From assembly GCF_008806595.1 (NCBI RefSeq), contig NZ_VZRB01000022.1, forward strand, positions 62,001-126,000: a DNA stretch of 64,000 bases, read 5' to 3'. Shown piece by piece: positions 26,007 to 34,776 of the stretch. Source of the DNA: Streptomyces luteolifulvus (GTDB lineage Bacteria > Actinomycetota > Actinomycetes > Streptomycetales > Streptomycetaceae). The translations under genes and the position numbers were made by a program. The number at the start of each line of letters is the position of its first letter. Within the stretch, counting starts at the first letter, position 1. The notes beneath the pieces are model-generated. The model saw nothing but the letters and a program-made list of their open reading frames with translations, was not told the DNA's origin and searched no databases.

Positions 26007-28130
26007 GTGACCGCCGAGACGTCCGTGCCGTCCACAGCGCTGCTGGCAGGAGCAGACCGGGACGGTTCCAACTACACCGCGCGGCACCTGCTCGTCCTCG
26101 AGGGCCTCGAGGCCGTGCGCAAGCGCCCCGGCATGTACATCGGATCGACCGACAGCCGCGGTCTGATGCACTGCCTGTGGGAGATCATCGACAATTCCGT
26201 GGACGAGGCACTCGGCGGTCACTGCGACCACATCGACGTGATCCTCCACGACGACGGCTCGGTGGAGGTGCGGGACAACGGCCGTGGCATCCCGGTCGAC
26301 GTCGAGCCCAAGACCGGTCTGTCCGGTGTCGAGGTCGTCATGACCAAGCTGCACGCCGGCGGCAAGTTCGGCGGCGGCTCGTACGCCGCCTCCGGCGGTC
26401 TGCACGGCGTCGGCGCCTCCGTGGTGAACGCCCTGTCCGCCCGGCTCGACGTCGAGGTGGACCGCAGCGGCCACACCCACGCCATCAGCTTCCGGCGCGG
26501 TGTGCCGGGCGCCTTCGCCGCGAACGGCCCGGACGCCAAGTTCGATGCGACCGGCGGCCTGCGCAAGGCCAAGAAGATCCCGAGGACCCGCACCGGCACG
26601 CGTGTGCGGTACTGGGCCGACCGCCAGATCTTCCTCAAGGACGCCAAGCTCTCCCTGGACACGCTGCACCAGCGTGCGCGCCAGACGGCGTTCCTGGTGC
26701 CCGGCCTGACCATCGTCGTCCGCGACGAGTACGGTCTCGGCGAGGGCGGCAGCAAGGGCGAGGAGTCCTTCCGCTTCGACGGCGGCATCAGCGAGTTCTG
26801 CGACTACCTGGCCGGCGACAAGCCCGTCTGCGACATCCTCCGCTTCTCGGGCCACGGCACCTTCAAGGAGACGGTGCCGGTCCTGGACGACCACGGCCAG
26901 ATGACGCCCACCGAGGTCACCCGAGAGCTCGGCGTGGACGTCGCCCTGCGCTGGGGGACGGGCTACGACACGACGCTCAAGTCGTTCGTCAACATCATCG
27001 CCACCCCCAAGGGCGGCACCCACGTCTCGGGCTTCGAGCAGGCTGTGGCCCGCACGCTCAACGACGTGCTGCGGACCAAGAAGCTGCTGCGTGTCGCCGA
27101 GGACGACATCGTCAAGGACGACGCCCTCGAGGGCCTCACCGCGGTCGTCACCGTCCGCCTCGCCGAACCGCAGTTCGAGGGGCAGACCAAGGAGGTCCTC
27201 GGCACGTCCGCGGCCCGCCGCATCGTGAACACCGTGGTCTCCAAGGAACTCAAGGCCTTCCTGACCTCCACCAAGCGTGATGCGGCGGCCCAGGCCAGGG
27301 TCGTCCTGGAGAAGGCCGTTGCCGCGGCCCGTACGCGCATCGCCGCCCGCCAGCACAAGGACGCGCAGCGCCGCAAGACGGCCCTGGAGTCCTCGTCGCT
27401 GCCCGCCAAGCTCGCCGACTGCCGCAGCGACGACGTCGACCGCAGCGAGCTGTTCATCGTCGAGGGAGACTCCGCGCTCGGCACCGCGAAGCTCGCCCGG
27501 AACTCCGAGTTCCAGGCGCTGCTGCCGATCCGCGGCAAGATCCTCAACGTCCAGAAGTCGTCCGTCACGGACATGCTCAAGAACGCCGAGTGCGGAGCGA
27601 TCATCCAGGTCATAGGAGCGGGATCGGGCCGGACGTTCGACATCGACGCCGCCCGCTACGGCAAGATCATCATGATGACCGACGCCGATGTGGACGGCTC
27701 CCACATCCGGACCCTGCTGCTGACGCTGTTCCACCGCTACATGCGGCCGATGGTCGAGGCCGGCCGGGTGTTCGCGGCCGTGCCGCCGCTGCACCGCATC
27801 GAGCTCGTCCAGCCGAAGAAGGGCCAGGACAAATACGTCTACACGTACTCGGACCGTGAACTGAGGGACACACTCCTGGAGTTCCAGAGCAAGGGCATCC
27901 GGTACAAGGACTCCATCCAGCGCTACAAGGGTCTCGGCGAGATGGACGCCGACCAGCTGGCCGAGACGACCATGGACCCGCGCCACCGCACGCTGCGCCG
28001 GATCAACCTCTCCGACCTGGAGTCCGCCGAGAGCGTCTTCGACCTTCTGATGGGCAACGACGTGGCACCGCGCAAGGAGTTCATCTCCAGCTCGGCGGCG
28101 ACGCTGGACCGGTCGCGCATCGACGCGTAG
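26007..28130 (+). CDS. parE: DNA topoisomerase IV subunit B (ParE)
   Basis: ParE is the ATPase subunit of topoisomerase IV, which decatenates daughter chromosomes. The 707-residue protein has the GHKL ATPase (EIIDNSVDEAL, DNGRGIPVDV, GGLHGVGASVVNALS), a transducer domain, and the TOPRIM domain starting at about residue 484 (EGDSALGTAK, LPIRGKILNVQK, IIMMTDADVDGSHIRTLLL), then the C-terminal RYKGLGEMDADQLAETTMDP. Streptomycetes carry gyrB near the origin and this second copy here, next to hrdB, with parC 12.7 kb away; hence ParE rather than GyrB. GTG 26007 follows GAGGAGCG. Confidence 0.95.
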   Translation: MTAETSVPSTALLAGADRDGSNYTARHLLVLEGLEAVRKRPGMYIGSTDSRGLMHCLWEIIDNSVDEALGGHCDHIDVILHDDGSVEVRDNGRGIPVDVEPKTGLSGVEVVMTKLHAGGKFGGGSYAASGGLHGVGASVVNALSARLDVEVDRSGHTHAISFRRGVPGAFAANGPDAKFDATGGLRKAKKIPRTRTGTRVRYWADRQIFLKDAKLSLDTLHQRARQTAFLVPGLTIVVRDEYGLGEGGSKGEESFRFDGGISEFCDYLAGDKPVCDILRFSGHGTFKETVPVLDDHGQMTPTEVTRELGVDVALRWGTGYDTTLKSFVNIIATPKGGTHVSGFEQAVARTLNDVLRTKKLLRVAEDDIVKDDALEGLTAVVTVRLAEPQFEGQTKEVLGTSAARRIVNTVVSKELKAFLTSTKRDAAAQARVVLEKAVAAARTRIAARQHKDAQRRKTALESSSLPAKLADCRSDDVDRSELFIVEGDSALGTAKLARNSEFQALLPIRGKILNVQKSSVTDMLKNAECGAIIQVIGAGSGRTFDIDAARYGKIIMMTDADVDGSHIRTLLLTLFHRYMRPMVEAGRVFAAVPPLHRIELVQPKKGQDKYVYTYSDRELRDTLLEFQSKGIRYKDSIQRYKGLGEMDADQLAETTMDPRHRTLRRINLSDLESAESVFDLLMGNDVAPRKEFISSSAATLDRSRIDA

Positions 28131-28452
28131 CCGTTGCGCTGTGCGTGGCCGGGCGGTGGGGGTGGCACGCGCAGTTCCTTGGCGGGGCCGGCTGCCGCTG
28201 GGCCGTGTACGGGACTGCAGTCGGGCGATGGGCCGGGGTACCGGCTTGGAGCCGGAGTACTGGCGTCCGCTCGGGCTCCGGATGAGGTAGCGGCGGCCTG
28301 TCGTCGGGTGCGGTGTCGGGGGGCTCGGCTTCTGCTCGGGCTCCGGCTTTTCTGCTCGGGCTCGAGATCGGGGTACCCGCCCCGTGGTCGGTTGAGGGGG
28401 CGGGGCTCCGGTTGCTGCTCGGGCGCCGGGTCGGCATTCCCTGTTCCCCGCG
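28131..28452. other. 322 bp of low-complexity intergenic DNA
   Basis: It contains degenerate direct repeats of TGCTCGGGCTC (around 28333-28362, with a shorter copy at about 28416) and no coding frame. It replaces the expected N-terminal half of the response regulator that follows. Confidence 0.5.
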
Positions 28453-28851
28453 TTGAAAGCGGGAGCGCGCGGCTGTCTCACCAAGGACGCGGGCGGTGAC
28501 GAGATCGTGCGGGCCGTGGAGAGCGTGCTGTCCGGGGATGCGGGTCTGTCGCCGCGTATCCAACGGCGGCTTCTGGAGCGACTGTCCGAGCCCGAGCCCC
28601 GGCCCACGGAGTCGGCCGATGCGCCGGACGGGCTCACCGCGCAGGAGACCGAGGTGCTGGTACTGATCGCCGAAGGCCTCAGCGATCAGGAGATCGCCCG
28701 CAAGCTGCATGTCTCGACGGCCACGGTGAAGACCCATATCAACAACCTCTTCGCCAAGGCGGGCCTCAAAGACCGAGCTCAGGCGGTGTGTTACGCGTAC
28801 GCGAAGGGCCTGGTGCGGCCCTGCGCGGGGGTGAGTCACCTGATGGGGTGA
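28453..28851 (+). pseudogene. Truncated NarL/FixJ-type response regulator
   Basis: The open frame holds the last part of a receiver domain (LKAGARGCLTKDAGGDEIVRAV), a linker and an intact LuxR-type helix-turn-helix (LTAQETEVLVLIAEGLSDQEIARKLHVSTATVKTHINNLFAKAGL). The phosphorylated aspartate and the first 80-90 receiver residues are missing, replaced by repetitive DNA, and no histidine kinase gene lies beside it. A protein of 132 residues could start at TTG 28453, and free LuxR domains can bind DNA, but the simplest reading is a 5'-deleted gene. Confidence 0.75.
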
Positions 28852-28903
28852 AGAGCGTGGGGAAGGAGGTTCGGGGAGCTTCGCGGTCTGTCCATCCTTG
28901 GGT

Positions 28904-29470
28904 ATGCAGTCAAGCAACAGCCGTCCCCGCGGAGGCGGGGGTGGTGCCGAGGGTTCGGCCGAGCACCACGAAGATCAGGGATCGCCCCCCGCCGAGCCGT
29001 CCGGCAGAGTGAGATACGACGACCCGTGGTACGACGCACTCGCTTCCGGATGGGGTGAGTTGGACGCGGCGGGCGTGCCCGTGCCTGTGGCCGCGGTCGT
29101 GCCGTCGAGCAGGGAGGGCGAGGAGAGGGCTGCTGTCGCGGCCGATGTCTACCTCGAGGTGCAGCGCAGCGCCGCCTTTCAGGAGGTGCGCACCCGGTAC
29201 CGGAGGTTCGTGGGGCCGGCGGTTGCGCTGTTCCTCGTCTGGTACGTGGCCTATGTGGTGACCGCCACGACCGTGCCCGGGCTGATGGCGCGGCCCGTGG
29301 TGGGTGCCGTGAACGTCGCGATGCTCGCGGGGCTCGGCCAGTTCCTCACGACCTTTCTGCTCACCTGGGCCTACGCCCGGCACGCGAGGCTCCGCAGGGA
29401 TCGACTCGCACTCGAACTGCGGTGGGAGACCCAGGAACTGGCGCGTGGATTGCGGGGCGGTGCTTTGTGA
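28904..29470 (+). CDS. DUF485 membrane protein
   Basis: The 188-residue protein has a disordered N-terminus and the DUF485 core from about residue 78: a YLEVQRSAAFQEVRTRYRRF amphipathic stretch, then two membrane segments (VALFLVWYVAYVVTATTVPG and AMLAGLGQFLTTFLLTWAYA) and the basic RHARLRRDRLA tail. DUF485 proteins are small partners encoded beside sodium:solute symporters of the ActP group, as here. Its stop overlaps the symporter start by 4 bases (GTGA), implying translational coupling. ATG 28904 lacks a good ribosome site; GTG at about 29009 (VRYDDPWYD) is an alternative start. Confidence 0.85.
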   Translation: MQSSNSRPRGGGGGAEGSAEHHEDQGSPPAEPSGRVRYDDPWYDALASGWGELDAAGVPVPVAAVVPSSREGEERAAVAADVYLEVQRSAAFQEVRTRYRRFVGPAVALFLVWYVAYVVTATTVPGLMARPVVGAVNVAMLAGLGQFLTTFLLTWAYARHARLRRDRLALELRWETQELARGLRGGAL

Positions 29471-31059
29471 CCGGTGACCATCAGACACTGGCGTTGCTGC
29501 TGTTCAGCGTGTTCATTGCGGTCACGCTGGCGATCACGACATGGGTGGGTCGCCACCGGCGTGGTTCGGCCGAGGAGTTCTATGCGGGCGGCCGGCTCTT
29601 CTCGCCGATAGAGAATGGTTTTGCCATCGCAGGGGACTACATGTCGGCCGCCTCCTTCCTGGGGGTCACGGGGCTCATCGCGCTGTTCGGCTACGACGGG
29701 CTGCTCTATGTCGTGGGTTTCCTGGTGGCCTGGCTGCTGGTGCTGTTCCTCGTCGCCGAACTGGTGCGCAACTGCGGGCGGTTCACATTGGCCGACGTGG
29801 TGGCGGCACGGATGAGTGAGCGGCCCGTGCGGATCGCCGCGGGAACTTCGTCGGTCACGGTGTCCGTTCTGTATCTGGTGGCGCAGATGGTGGGTGCGGG
29901 CAGTCTGGTGGCGTTGCTGCTCGGCGGCACCGACGAGGCGGCACGGGCCTGGACGGTCATCGGTGTCGGCGCGCTCATGGTGATCTATGTGTCGTTGGGA
30001 GGGATGCGGGCCACCACCTGGATTCAGATCGTCAAGGCGGTCCTGCTGCTCAGTGGCACCGTCGCGCTGACCGTGCTCGTCCTGATGCGTTTCCATGGCG
30101 ACGTCGACCGGCTGCTGCTCACGGCGGCGGAACGCAGCGGCCACGGCGACGCCTTCCTGGCGCCCGGGCTGAAGTACGGCAGGGACTGGAGCGCCCGCCT
30201 CGACTTCATCAGCCTGGGACTCGCGCTCGTGCTGGGCACGGCCGGGCTGCCGCACATCCTGTCCCGCTTCTACACCGTGCCCACCGCACGGGCCGCACGA
30301 CGCTCGGTGGTCTGGGCGATCGGGCTGATCGGCGGCTTCTATCTGATGACGATCGTCCTCGGCTTCGGTGCGGCGGCGATCGTGGGGCCGGACGCCGTAC
30401 GCGGATCGAACGCGGCCGGTAACACGGCCGTCCCGTTGCTGGCGCTCGATCTGGGCGGCGGAGCGCAGTCCACGGGTGGAACGGTTCTGTTTGCGATCGT
30501 CGCCGCCGTCGCCTTCGCCACGATCCTCGCGGTGGTCGCCGGGGTCACGCTCGCCTCGTCGGCATCGGTGGCCCACGACCTCTATGCGTCCCTGCGTCAC
30601 CGCCGCGGCAAGGCACGCAGCGAGGTGGCCGTGGCGCGTGCCGCCGCCGTCGGTATCGGTGTGGTGGCGATCGCTCTCGGTCTGCTGGCCCGGGACCTCA
30701 ATGTCGCCTTCCTGGTGGGCCTCGCGTTCGCCGTCGCGGCGTCCGCCAATCTGCCGGCGCTGCTCTACTCCCTGTTCTGGCCCGCCTTCACCACCCGCGG
30801 CGCCGTCTGGGCCGTCTACGGCGGTCTGGCCCCGGCCCTGGTGCTTGTCCTGTTGTCGCCGGTGGTGTCGGGGAGCCCCGAATCGCTGTTCCCCGACGTG
30901 GACTTCCAGTACTTCCCGCTGCAGAACCCCGGCCTTGTCTCGATCCCGATCGGCTTCCTGGCGGGCTGGCTCGGCACGGTCACCTCGGCGGAGGTGCCCG
31001 ACGAGGCCAAGCACGCGGAGACGGAAGTGCGCTCGCTGACGGGGGCGGGAGCCGCATAG
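29467..31059 (+). CDS. Sodium:solute symporter (SSF), ActP/MctP-like
   Basis: The 530-residue membrane protein has about 13 hydrophobic segments and the SSF signature regions: FYAGGRLFSPIENGFAIAGDYMSAASFLGVTG near the N-terminus and GTAGLPHILSRFYTVP in the middle. Pairing with DUF485 points to a monocarboxylate (acetate, lactate, pyruvate) permease of the ActP group. GTG 29467 overlaps the upstream TGA stop. A CitB-type regulator remnant follows on the other strand, so a carboxylate-sensing system once sat next to it. The true substrate cannot be read from sequence. Confidence 0.88.
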   Translation: MTGDHQTLALLLFSVFIAVTLAITTWVGRHRRGSAEEFYAGGRLFSPIENGFAIAGDYMSAASFLGVTGLIALFGYDGLLYVVGFLVAWLLVLFLVAELVRNCGRFTLADVVAARMSERPVRIAAGTSSVTVSVLYLVAQMVGAGSLVALLLGGTDEAARAWTVIGVGALMVIYVSLGGMRATTWIQIVKAVLLLSGTVALTVLVLMRFHGDVDRLLLTAAERSGHGDAFLAPGLKYGRDWSARLDFISLGLALVLGTAGLPHILSRFYTVPTARAARRSVVWAIGLIGGFYLMTIVLGFGAAAIVGPDAVRGSNAAGNTAVPLLALDLGGGAQSTGGTVLFAIVAAVAFATILAVVAGVTLASSASVAHDLYASLRHRRGKARSEVAVARAAAVGIGVVAIALGLLARDLNVAFLVGLAFAVAASANLPALLYSLFWPAFTTRGAVWAVYGGLAPALVLVLLSPVVSGSPESLFPDVDFQYFPLQNPGLVSIPIGFLAGWLGTVTSAEVPDEAKHAETEVRSLTGAGAA

Positions 31060-31092
31060 GAAGGGCGTCCCTACGGGCCGCGTGCTCCGGGG

Positions 31093-31757
31093 CTATGGCG
31101 CCACCCACGCGTAGCGGTGTTCGGGGCGCCCCGTGTCGCCGTACTTGAGGGAGAGGCGGAGGCGGCCGGCCTGTTCCGCGCTGGGCTGTGGAGCGGCTGA
31201 GGCCCGTTTCGGCGGCGACCTCGTGGGCCGAGAGCGGACGGTCCGCGCCGTGCAGGACACGGCAGATGAGATCCGTCGTCGGCTCCGAGTGGCCGCTCGG
31301 CAGCCCCGGTGAAGAAGGCGCCGGTGAGGTGCGCAGGGCGCCGAAGATCCGGTCGACCTGCTCCTGGCCGGCGATGCCGCGGCCGCCGACGCGGTCGACG
31401 GTGCGGCGCAGCGCGGCGTACGAGTCGAGGCGGGTGCGCAGTGCGGCGAAGGTGAACGGCTTGACGAGGTAGTGCAGGGCACCCAGGCGCATCGCGGCCT
31501 GCACGGTCGCCACATCCCCGGCCGCCGTGATCATGATGACGTCGGTGCCGTGACCCTGTTCCCGCATGCGGTGGACGAGTTCGAGGCCCGTCCCGTCGGG
31601 CAGGTAGTGGTCGAGCAGCACCAGGTCGATCGTTCCGCGCTGCACGGTGGCCAGCGCCTGGACAGCGCTGTGCGCGCGGGCGGTCACCTGGAACCCGGGA
31701 ACCCTTCCCACGTACTTGGCGTTGATCTCGGCGACACGGAAGTCGTCGTGCCGGTCG
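31093..31757 (-). pseudogene. CitB/DcuR-type response regulator cut at the 5' end and frameshifted
   Basis: The minus strand reads DDFRVAEINAKYVGRVPGF, LVLLDHYLPDGTGLELV (with the phosphorylation Asp), YLVKPFTFAALRTRLD and ETGLSRSTAQR, closely parallel to the intact regulator at 32338-33018. At about 31175 the expected YLKLL codons after STAQR are missing (about 14 nt deleted), shifting the frame; the true C-terminus EQAGRLRLSLKYGDTGRPEH continues in another frame to the TAG at 31093. The first nine or so residues (the xxVLVVD strand) are absent, and the sequence changes at about 31757 into a gene fragment of the opposite strand. Confidence 0.85.
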
Positions 31758-32269
31758 CCGTCGGCGCCGGACCGACCTTCATCTCGGCGCTCCAGCAAGG
31801 CGCCATCGACGGCGGTATGACGACCGACCCGACCGTGGCCACGATCCTGGACAAGAAGGCGGGGAAGATCCTGCTGGACATGAGGACGCCCCGCGGGTCC
31901 CAGGAGGCGCTCGGCGGACCGTACCCCTCGTCGAGCCTGTACATGCAGACGGACTGGGTCAACAGCCACAAGGACACCGTCCAGAAGCTGGCCAACGCGT
32001 TCGTCAGGACGCTGCGTTGGATGTCCTCGCACAGCGCGAGCGAGATCGCCGAGAAGATGCCGGCCGAGTACTCCCAGGGGAACAAGCTCCTCTACGCGGC
32101 GGCGATCAAGAGCACGCTGCCGATGTTCACCAGGGACGGTGTGATGCCCAAGGACGGCCCCGAGACCGTCGAGAAGGTGCTCAAGGCGTTCAACCCCAAC
32201 ATCAAGAATGCCGACGTGGACCTGGACAAGACCTACACGACGGAGTTCGTGGAGAAGGCGACCGGCTGA
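31750..32269 (+). pseudogene. C-terminal fragment of an ABC transporter substrate-binding protein (NitT/TauT type)
   Basis: The frame gives VPVAVGAGPTFISALQQG, GGMTTDPTVATILDKKAG, YPSSSLYMQTDWVNSHKDTV, LANAFVRTLRWMSSHSASEI, PMFTRDGVMPKDGPETVEKV and ends KTYTTEFVEKATG. This is the second lobe of periplasmic-type binding proteins of the nitrate/sulfonate/taurine group. The signal peptide and first lobe are missing: upstream the frame runs through DNA that belongs to the response regulator on the other strand. No ATPase or permease genes are left. It is the other half of a deletion joint at about 31757. Confidence 0.85.
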
Positions 32270-32301
32270 CACCAGGACGCCTGCCATCCGTACACAGAGG
32301 G

Positions 32302-32337
32302 GGCACGGTCACTTCCCCCGCCCCCACGGGCCGTGCC
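32302..32337. terminator. Stem-loop between the binding-protein remnant and the response regulator
   Basis: GGCACGG (32302-32308) pairs with CCGTGCC (32331-32337); the loop is 22 nt. It abuts the response regulator stop codon and could end transcription from either side. Confidence 0.55.
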
Positions 32338-33018
32338 TCAGGCGCGGGTCGCCCACACATAACGGTGTTCCGGGCGGCCCGCGTCGCCGTATCTGAGCGT
32401 GAGCCGGGCCCGGCCCGTGCGCTCCAGAAGCTTCAGGTAGCGCTGGGCGGTCTGACGGCTCACTCCCGTCCGCCCGGCTATCTCCTGGGCCGACAGGGGG
32501 CCTTCGGCGTTCATCAGGGACTGCCGCACCAGCTCCGCGGTGGTGGGGGAGTGGCCCTTGGGCAGGTGGGGCTCCGACGGCGCCGACAGGGCGCCGAAGA
32601 TCCGGTCCACCTCGGCCTGTTCCGCCTCTCCGCCGCTGTCGAGCGTGCGGCGCAGCTCCGCGTACGCCTCCAGCTTGGCCCGCAGCCCGGCGAAGGCGAA
32701 CGGCTTGATCAAGTACTGCAGGGCGCCCTGACGCATCGCCGCCTGCACGGTCGTCACGTCCCGGGCCCCTGTCACCATGATCACGTCGGTCTGGTGGCCG
32801 CGCCGGCGCATCTCCTGGACGACCGCCAGGCCCGTCTCGTCGGGCAGATAGTGGTCCATGAGCACCAGATCCAGCCGGGGCAGCATCTCCAGCTGCTGCA
32901 GCGCCTCCCGGGCACTGTGCGCCTCGCCGGCCACGTGGAAGCCGGGCACCTTCTCGACATAGGCGGCGTTGACCCGCGCAACCCTGGTGTCGTCGTCCAC
33001 GACCAGGACCTCGATCAT
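32338..33018 (-). CDS. CitB/DcuR-type response regulator
   Basis: The 226-residue protein has a receiver domain (Asp8-Asp9-Asp10 acidic pocket, phospho-acceptor Asp55 in LMDHYLPD, Thr83, Lys105 in IKPF) and a C-terminal helix-turn-helix (AQEIAGRTGVSRQTAQRYLKLLE). It is the partner of the sensor kinase encoded directly upstream. The kinase stop and this ATG overlap (TGATG), with AGGAG 7 bases before ATG 33018; GTG 33021 is one codon earlier. CitB-family regulators usually control carboxylate transport genes; the nearby symporter (29467-31059) is a candidate target. Confidence 0.92.
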   Translation of the reverse strand: MIEVLVVDDDTRVARVNAAYVEKVPGFHVAGEAHSAREALQQLEMLPRLDLVLMDHYLPDETGLAVVQEMRRRGHQTDVIMVTGARDVTTVQAAMRQGALQYLIKPFAFAGLRAKLEAYAELRRTLDSGGEAEQAEVDRIFGALSAPSEPHLPKGHSPTTAELVRQSLMNAEGPLSAQEIAGRTGVSRQTAQRYLKLLERTGRARLTLRYGDAGRPEHRYVWATRA

Positions 33019-34691
33019 CACGACTCCTCCTCGGTGGCGGACTGCGGTGCGGACGGCATGGTGAGGGCCGGCTCCAGATCCGGCCCGGCCAGCGCCTCGG
33101 GCAGCACGACGGTGAACTCGGCGCCTCCGCCGGCCGCCTCGCCGACGGTGGCGCTGCCGCCCTGCCGCTCGGCGAGCCTGCGCACCAGGGAGAGCCCGAT
33201 TCCCCGCTTGCGGTGCGCCGGGGGCTCCTTCGTGGACCAGCCCTCGGTGAAGACCAGTTCACGCTGCTCCACAGGTATCCCGGGCCCGGTGTCCCGGACG
33301 CGCAGGACGGCGGTACGTCCCTCCGCGCGCAGTTCGACCTCCACGCGCGCGTGCGGAGAGCCCGCGACGGCGTCCAGCGCGTTGTCCACCAGGTTGCCCG
33401 CCACCGTCACGAGTCCCTGGGGATCCACCAGCCGGTCCGGGAGCCGGGTCCGGTCCGAGATCCACAGGGCGACTCCACGCTCGGCCGCGACCGTCGCCTT
33501 GCCGACGAGCAGAGCGGCCAGCAGGGGGTCCTGGATCTTCTCGGTGACCTGTTCCGAGGTCGCCCGGTGATCGCCGACCACCTCCCCGACGAACTCCACG
33601 GCGTCGTCGTACATCTCCAGTTCGAGCAGGCCCAGGACGGTGTGCATGCGGTTGGCGTGCTCGTGGTCCTGGGCGCGCAGGGCGTCGATCAGACCGCGTG
33701 TCGAGTCCAGCTCCCGGCCCAGCTGCTCCAGCTCCGTGCGGTCGCGCAGGGTGGCGACGGCGCCGCCGTCGTCGGTGGGCATGCGGTTGGCGACCAGGAC
33801 GCGCCGGCCGCGGACGGTGAGCAGATCGGTGCCCGCCACCCGGCCGGCCAGGACGTCGGCCGTACGGCCCTCCCCGAGCGCCTCGTCGGGGGACCGGCCG
33901 ACGGCCTCGTCCCCCAGGCCGAGCAGGCGCTGCGCCTCGTCGTTGAGCAGTCGGACGCGGCCGGTGCGATCCAGGGCGACGACGCCCTCCCGAATGCCGT
34001 GCAGCATGGCCTCGCGCTCCGCGAGCAGCCCCGAGATGTCCGAGAAGGCCAGGTCCCGCGTCTGCCGCTGGACCCGGCGGGCGATGAACCAGGCGGCGAG
34101 CGCGCCGACGGCCAGGGCACCGCCCTCGTACGCGAGCAGCCCCGGGATCGCGTGGATCAGCCGGGCCCGCACGCTGTCGTACGCGATGCCGACCGAGACC
34201 GCGCCGACGATGTCGCCCCGACCGTCGCGCAGGGGCACCTTCCCGCGTGCCGAGCGGCCCAGGGTGCCGCTGTCGATCTCCATGACCTCTTCGCCGGCGA
34301 GGGCCCGGCTTGGGTCGGTCGAGACCTTCCTCCCGATCTGCTTGGGCTCGGTGTGCGACCAGCGGATACCTCGTCGGTCCATGACCACGATGTACTCGGC
34401 ACCGGTGGCCAGGCGGATCCGCTCCGCCTCCTGCTGGACGGGCCCCTCGGCCGTGGGAGGCGTGGTGGTGACGTCCTGCGCGATCCGCGGCTGCGCGGCG
34501 GTCGTCTGCGCGATGGCGAGCGCGCGGCGCATCGCCTGGTCGTCCAGCTGGTGACTGAGCGGCGCGAGGAACAACCCGGTGGCGAGCACCACGACTCCCG
34601 CGGCGATGGCCAGCTGCATCATCAGCACCTGCGAGAAGACCCGCCGAGGCAGTCCGAGGCGCAGGCGGCGAGCGGGGGGAGCGGGGCTCAT
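33018..34691 (-). CDS. CitA/DcuS-type sensor histidine kinase
   Basis: The 557-residue protein has TM1 (about residues 24-46), a periplasmic-type sensor domain of the CitA PAS fold (GAEYIVVMDRRGIRWSHTEP, GVPLRDGRGDIVGAVSVGI-like segment), TM2 (about 175-198), a cytoplasmic PAS (GIREGVVALDRTGRVRLLND), the phospho-acceptor helix with AQDHEHANRMHTVLGLLEL near residue 345, and a GHKL ATPase (NLVDNALDAV, DTGPGIP, GIGLSLVRRLAERQGG). This architecture senses extracellular di- or tricarboxylates. It is transcribed with the response regulator. Its paralogue's gene next to the broken regulator at 31093 is gone. Confidence 0.92.
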   Translation of the reverse strand: MSPAPPARRLRLGLPRRVFSQVLMMQLAIAAGVVVLATGLFLAPLSHQLDDQAMRRALAIAQTTAAQPRIAQDVTTTPPTAEGPVQQEAERIRLATGAEYIVVMDRRGIRWSHTEPKQIGRKVSTDPSRALAGEEVMEIDSGTLGRSARGKVPLRDGRGDIVGAVSVGIAYDSVRARLIHAIPGLLAYEGGALAVGALAAWFIARRVQRQTRDLAFSDISGLLAEREAMLHGIREGVVALDRTGRVRLLNDEAQRLLGLGDEAVGRSPDEALGEGRTADVLAGRVAGTDLLTVRGRRVLVANRMPTDDGGAVATLRDRTELEQLGRELDSTRGLIDALRAQDHEHANRMHTVLGLLELEMYDDAVEFVGEVVGDHRATSEQVTEKIQDPLLAALLVGKATVAAERGVALWISDRTRLPDRLVDPQGLVTVAGNLVDNALDAVAGSPHARVEVELRAEGRTAVLRVRDTGPGIPVEQRELVFTEGWSTKEPPAHRKRGIGLSLVRRLAERQGGSATVGEAAGGGAEFTVVLPEALAGPDLEPALTMPSAPQSATEEES

Positions 34692-34776
34692 ACCCGAGAC
34701 GGTACGGGGGCGTGCCGGAGCTGCCGTAGGGGGTGTGGCCCGGATACTCCCGGTCAGCTCGCGAGCGTTGCGGTCG

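Noticed and set aside
25962..28637. 891-codon minus-strand frame over parE
   Set aside because: Compositional shadow: no recognisable domain, and parE on the other strand is unambiguous.
29371..31014. 547-codon minus-strand frame over the symporter
   Set aside because: Shadow; His/Gln/Arg-rich with no motifs, unlike the hydrophobic symporter it overlaps.
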